Below are positions 12,823 through 13,046 of a stretch of 13,046 bases of DNA, one piece after another. Position 1 is the first letter of the stretch. Each line of letters begins with the position of its first letter. The DNA is from JAWXCH01 sp034440595 (lineage in GTDB: Bacteria > Planctomycetota > Planctomycetia > Pirellulales > JALHPA01): positions 1 to 13,046 of the forward strand of contig JAWXCH010000532.1 of NCBI GenBank assembly GCA_034440595.1. Reading direction: 5' to 3'. The translations under genes were made by a program, and so were the position numbers. The notes under the pieces were generated by a model that was not told where the DNA came from, ran no database searches, and saw only the letters and a program-made list of their open reading frames with translations.

Positions 12823-13046
12823 ATGCCGATTCAATTCTCTTGCACCAAGTGTGGCAAGATTCTGCGCACTCCGGACGCCAGCGCCGGCAAGGCGGCCAAG
12901 TGCCCGCAGTGTGGCACGGTGCTGCGGATACCTGCCGCTAGCGAGGCTGTCAGCCCCGTTGCTGCCGAGAACACAGCACCCGTTGCAAGTGCGAAACCCG
13001 CGGCTGCGGCAAGTGTCGCAGATTCAAGAGACGCAACCGTAGAAGC
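12823..13046 (+). CDS. Zinc-ribbon protein, N-terminal part (cut by the window edge)
   Basis: The frame starts at ATG 12823 with GAGG 7 nt upstream and runs open to the last base. It gives 74 complete codons: MPIQFSCTKCGKILRTPDAS, then AGKAAKCPQCGTVLRIP, then an Ala/Val/Ser-rich linker. The ribbon cysteines are C7, C10, C27 and C30, with spacing identical to the three other ribbons in this window. What follows the linker is outside the window; by analogy it may be a membrane domain, but planctomycete ribbons of this type are attached to many different domains. It is probably its own transcription unit, after a 166-nt gap. Confidence 0.85.
   Translation, partial: MPIQFSCTKCGKILRTPDASAGKAAKCPQCGTVLRIPAASEAVSPVAAENTAPVASAKPAAAASVADSRDATVE

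Overview
The window comes from a bacterium, most probably a planctomycete of the Pirellula/Rhodopirellula/Blastopirellula kind. The clue is the right half. Four genes begin with the CxxC...CxxC zinc ribbon whose core reads LRTPD-x-S-x-G, a form typical of large planctomycete paralogous families. Their membrane proteins also carry a DNP[FY]xAP motif of planctomycete style. The genus is an inference; no rRNA gene is present.

Left half, 58-5836, minus strand: the S10 ribosomal protein operon in canonical order, rpsJ-rplC-rplD-rplW-rplB-rpsS-rplV-rpsC-rplP-rpmC (rpsQ would follow just off the left edge). All ten genes look intact. A near-consensus promoter (TTGACA, 17 bp, TAAGAT) at 5808-5836 drives it through a leader of about 170 nt. 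The operon is loose for its kind, with spacers of 70-230 nt. Three of these spacers hold copies of a small hairpin repeat that starts at or near the stop codon of the preceding gene (after rplP, rpsS and rplB). rpsC and rplP overlap by 62 nt.

Middle, 6038-8071, minus strand: a DinG/Rad3-type superfamily 2 helicase. It has three of the four cysteines expected to bind an Fe-S cluster; the first is replaced by serine. It lies directly upstream of the S10 operon and is divergent from the next gene.

Right half, 8249-13046, plus strand: a cluster of small membrane proteins related to one another. Two carry a zinc ribbon fused to a multi-pass membrane domain (8249-9310 and 9426-10262). One is a stand-alone zinc ribbon with a single membrane helix (10998-11225), translationally coupled to a Yip1-like membrane protein without a ribbon (11218-11901). 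Next comes a second ribbon-less Yip1-like paralogue (11928-12656), then another zinc-ribbon gene cut by the window edge (12823 onward). The three Yip1-like proteins are clear duplicates. None has a function I can name; I infer a membrane-associated family that grew by tandem duplication, domain loss and gene splitting.

A gene-poor stretch at 10263-10791 interrupts the cluster. It holds degenerate 41-bp direct repeats and a nested inverted repeat of about 228 bp resembling a REP doublet or miniature mobile element. Just after it is an unannotated-looking small ORF (44 codons, good ribosome binding site, one membrane helix). A strong stem-loop at 9360-9402 sits between the first two zinc-ribbon genes, immediately before the second one's ribosome binding site.
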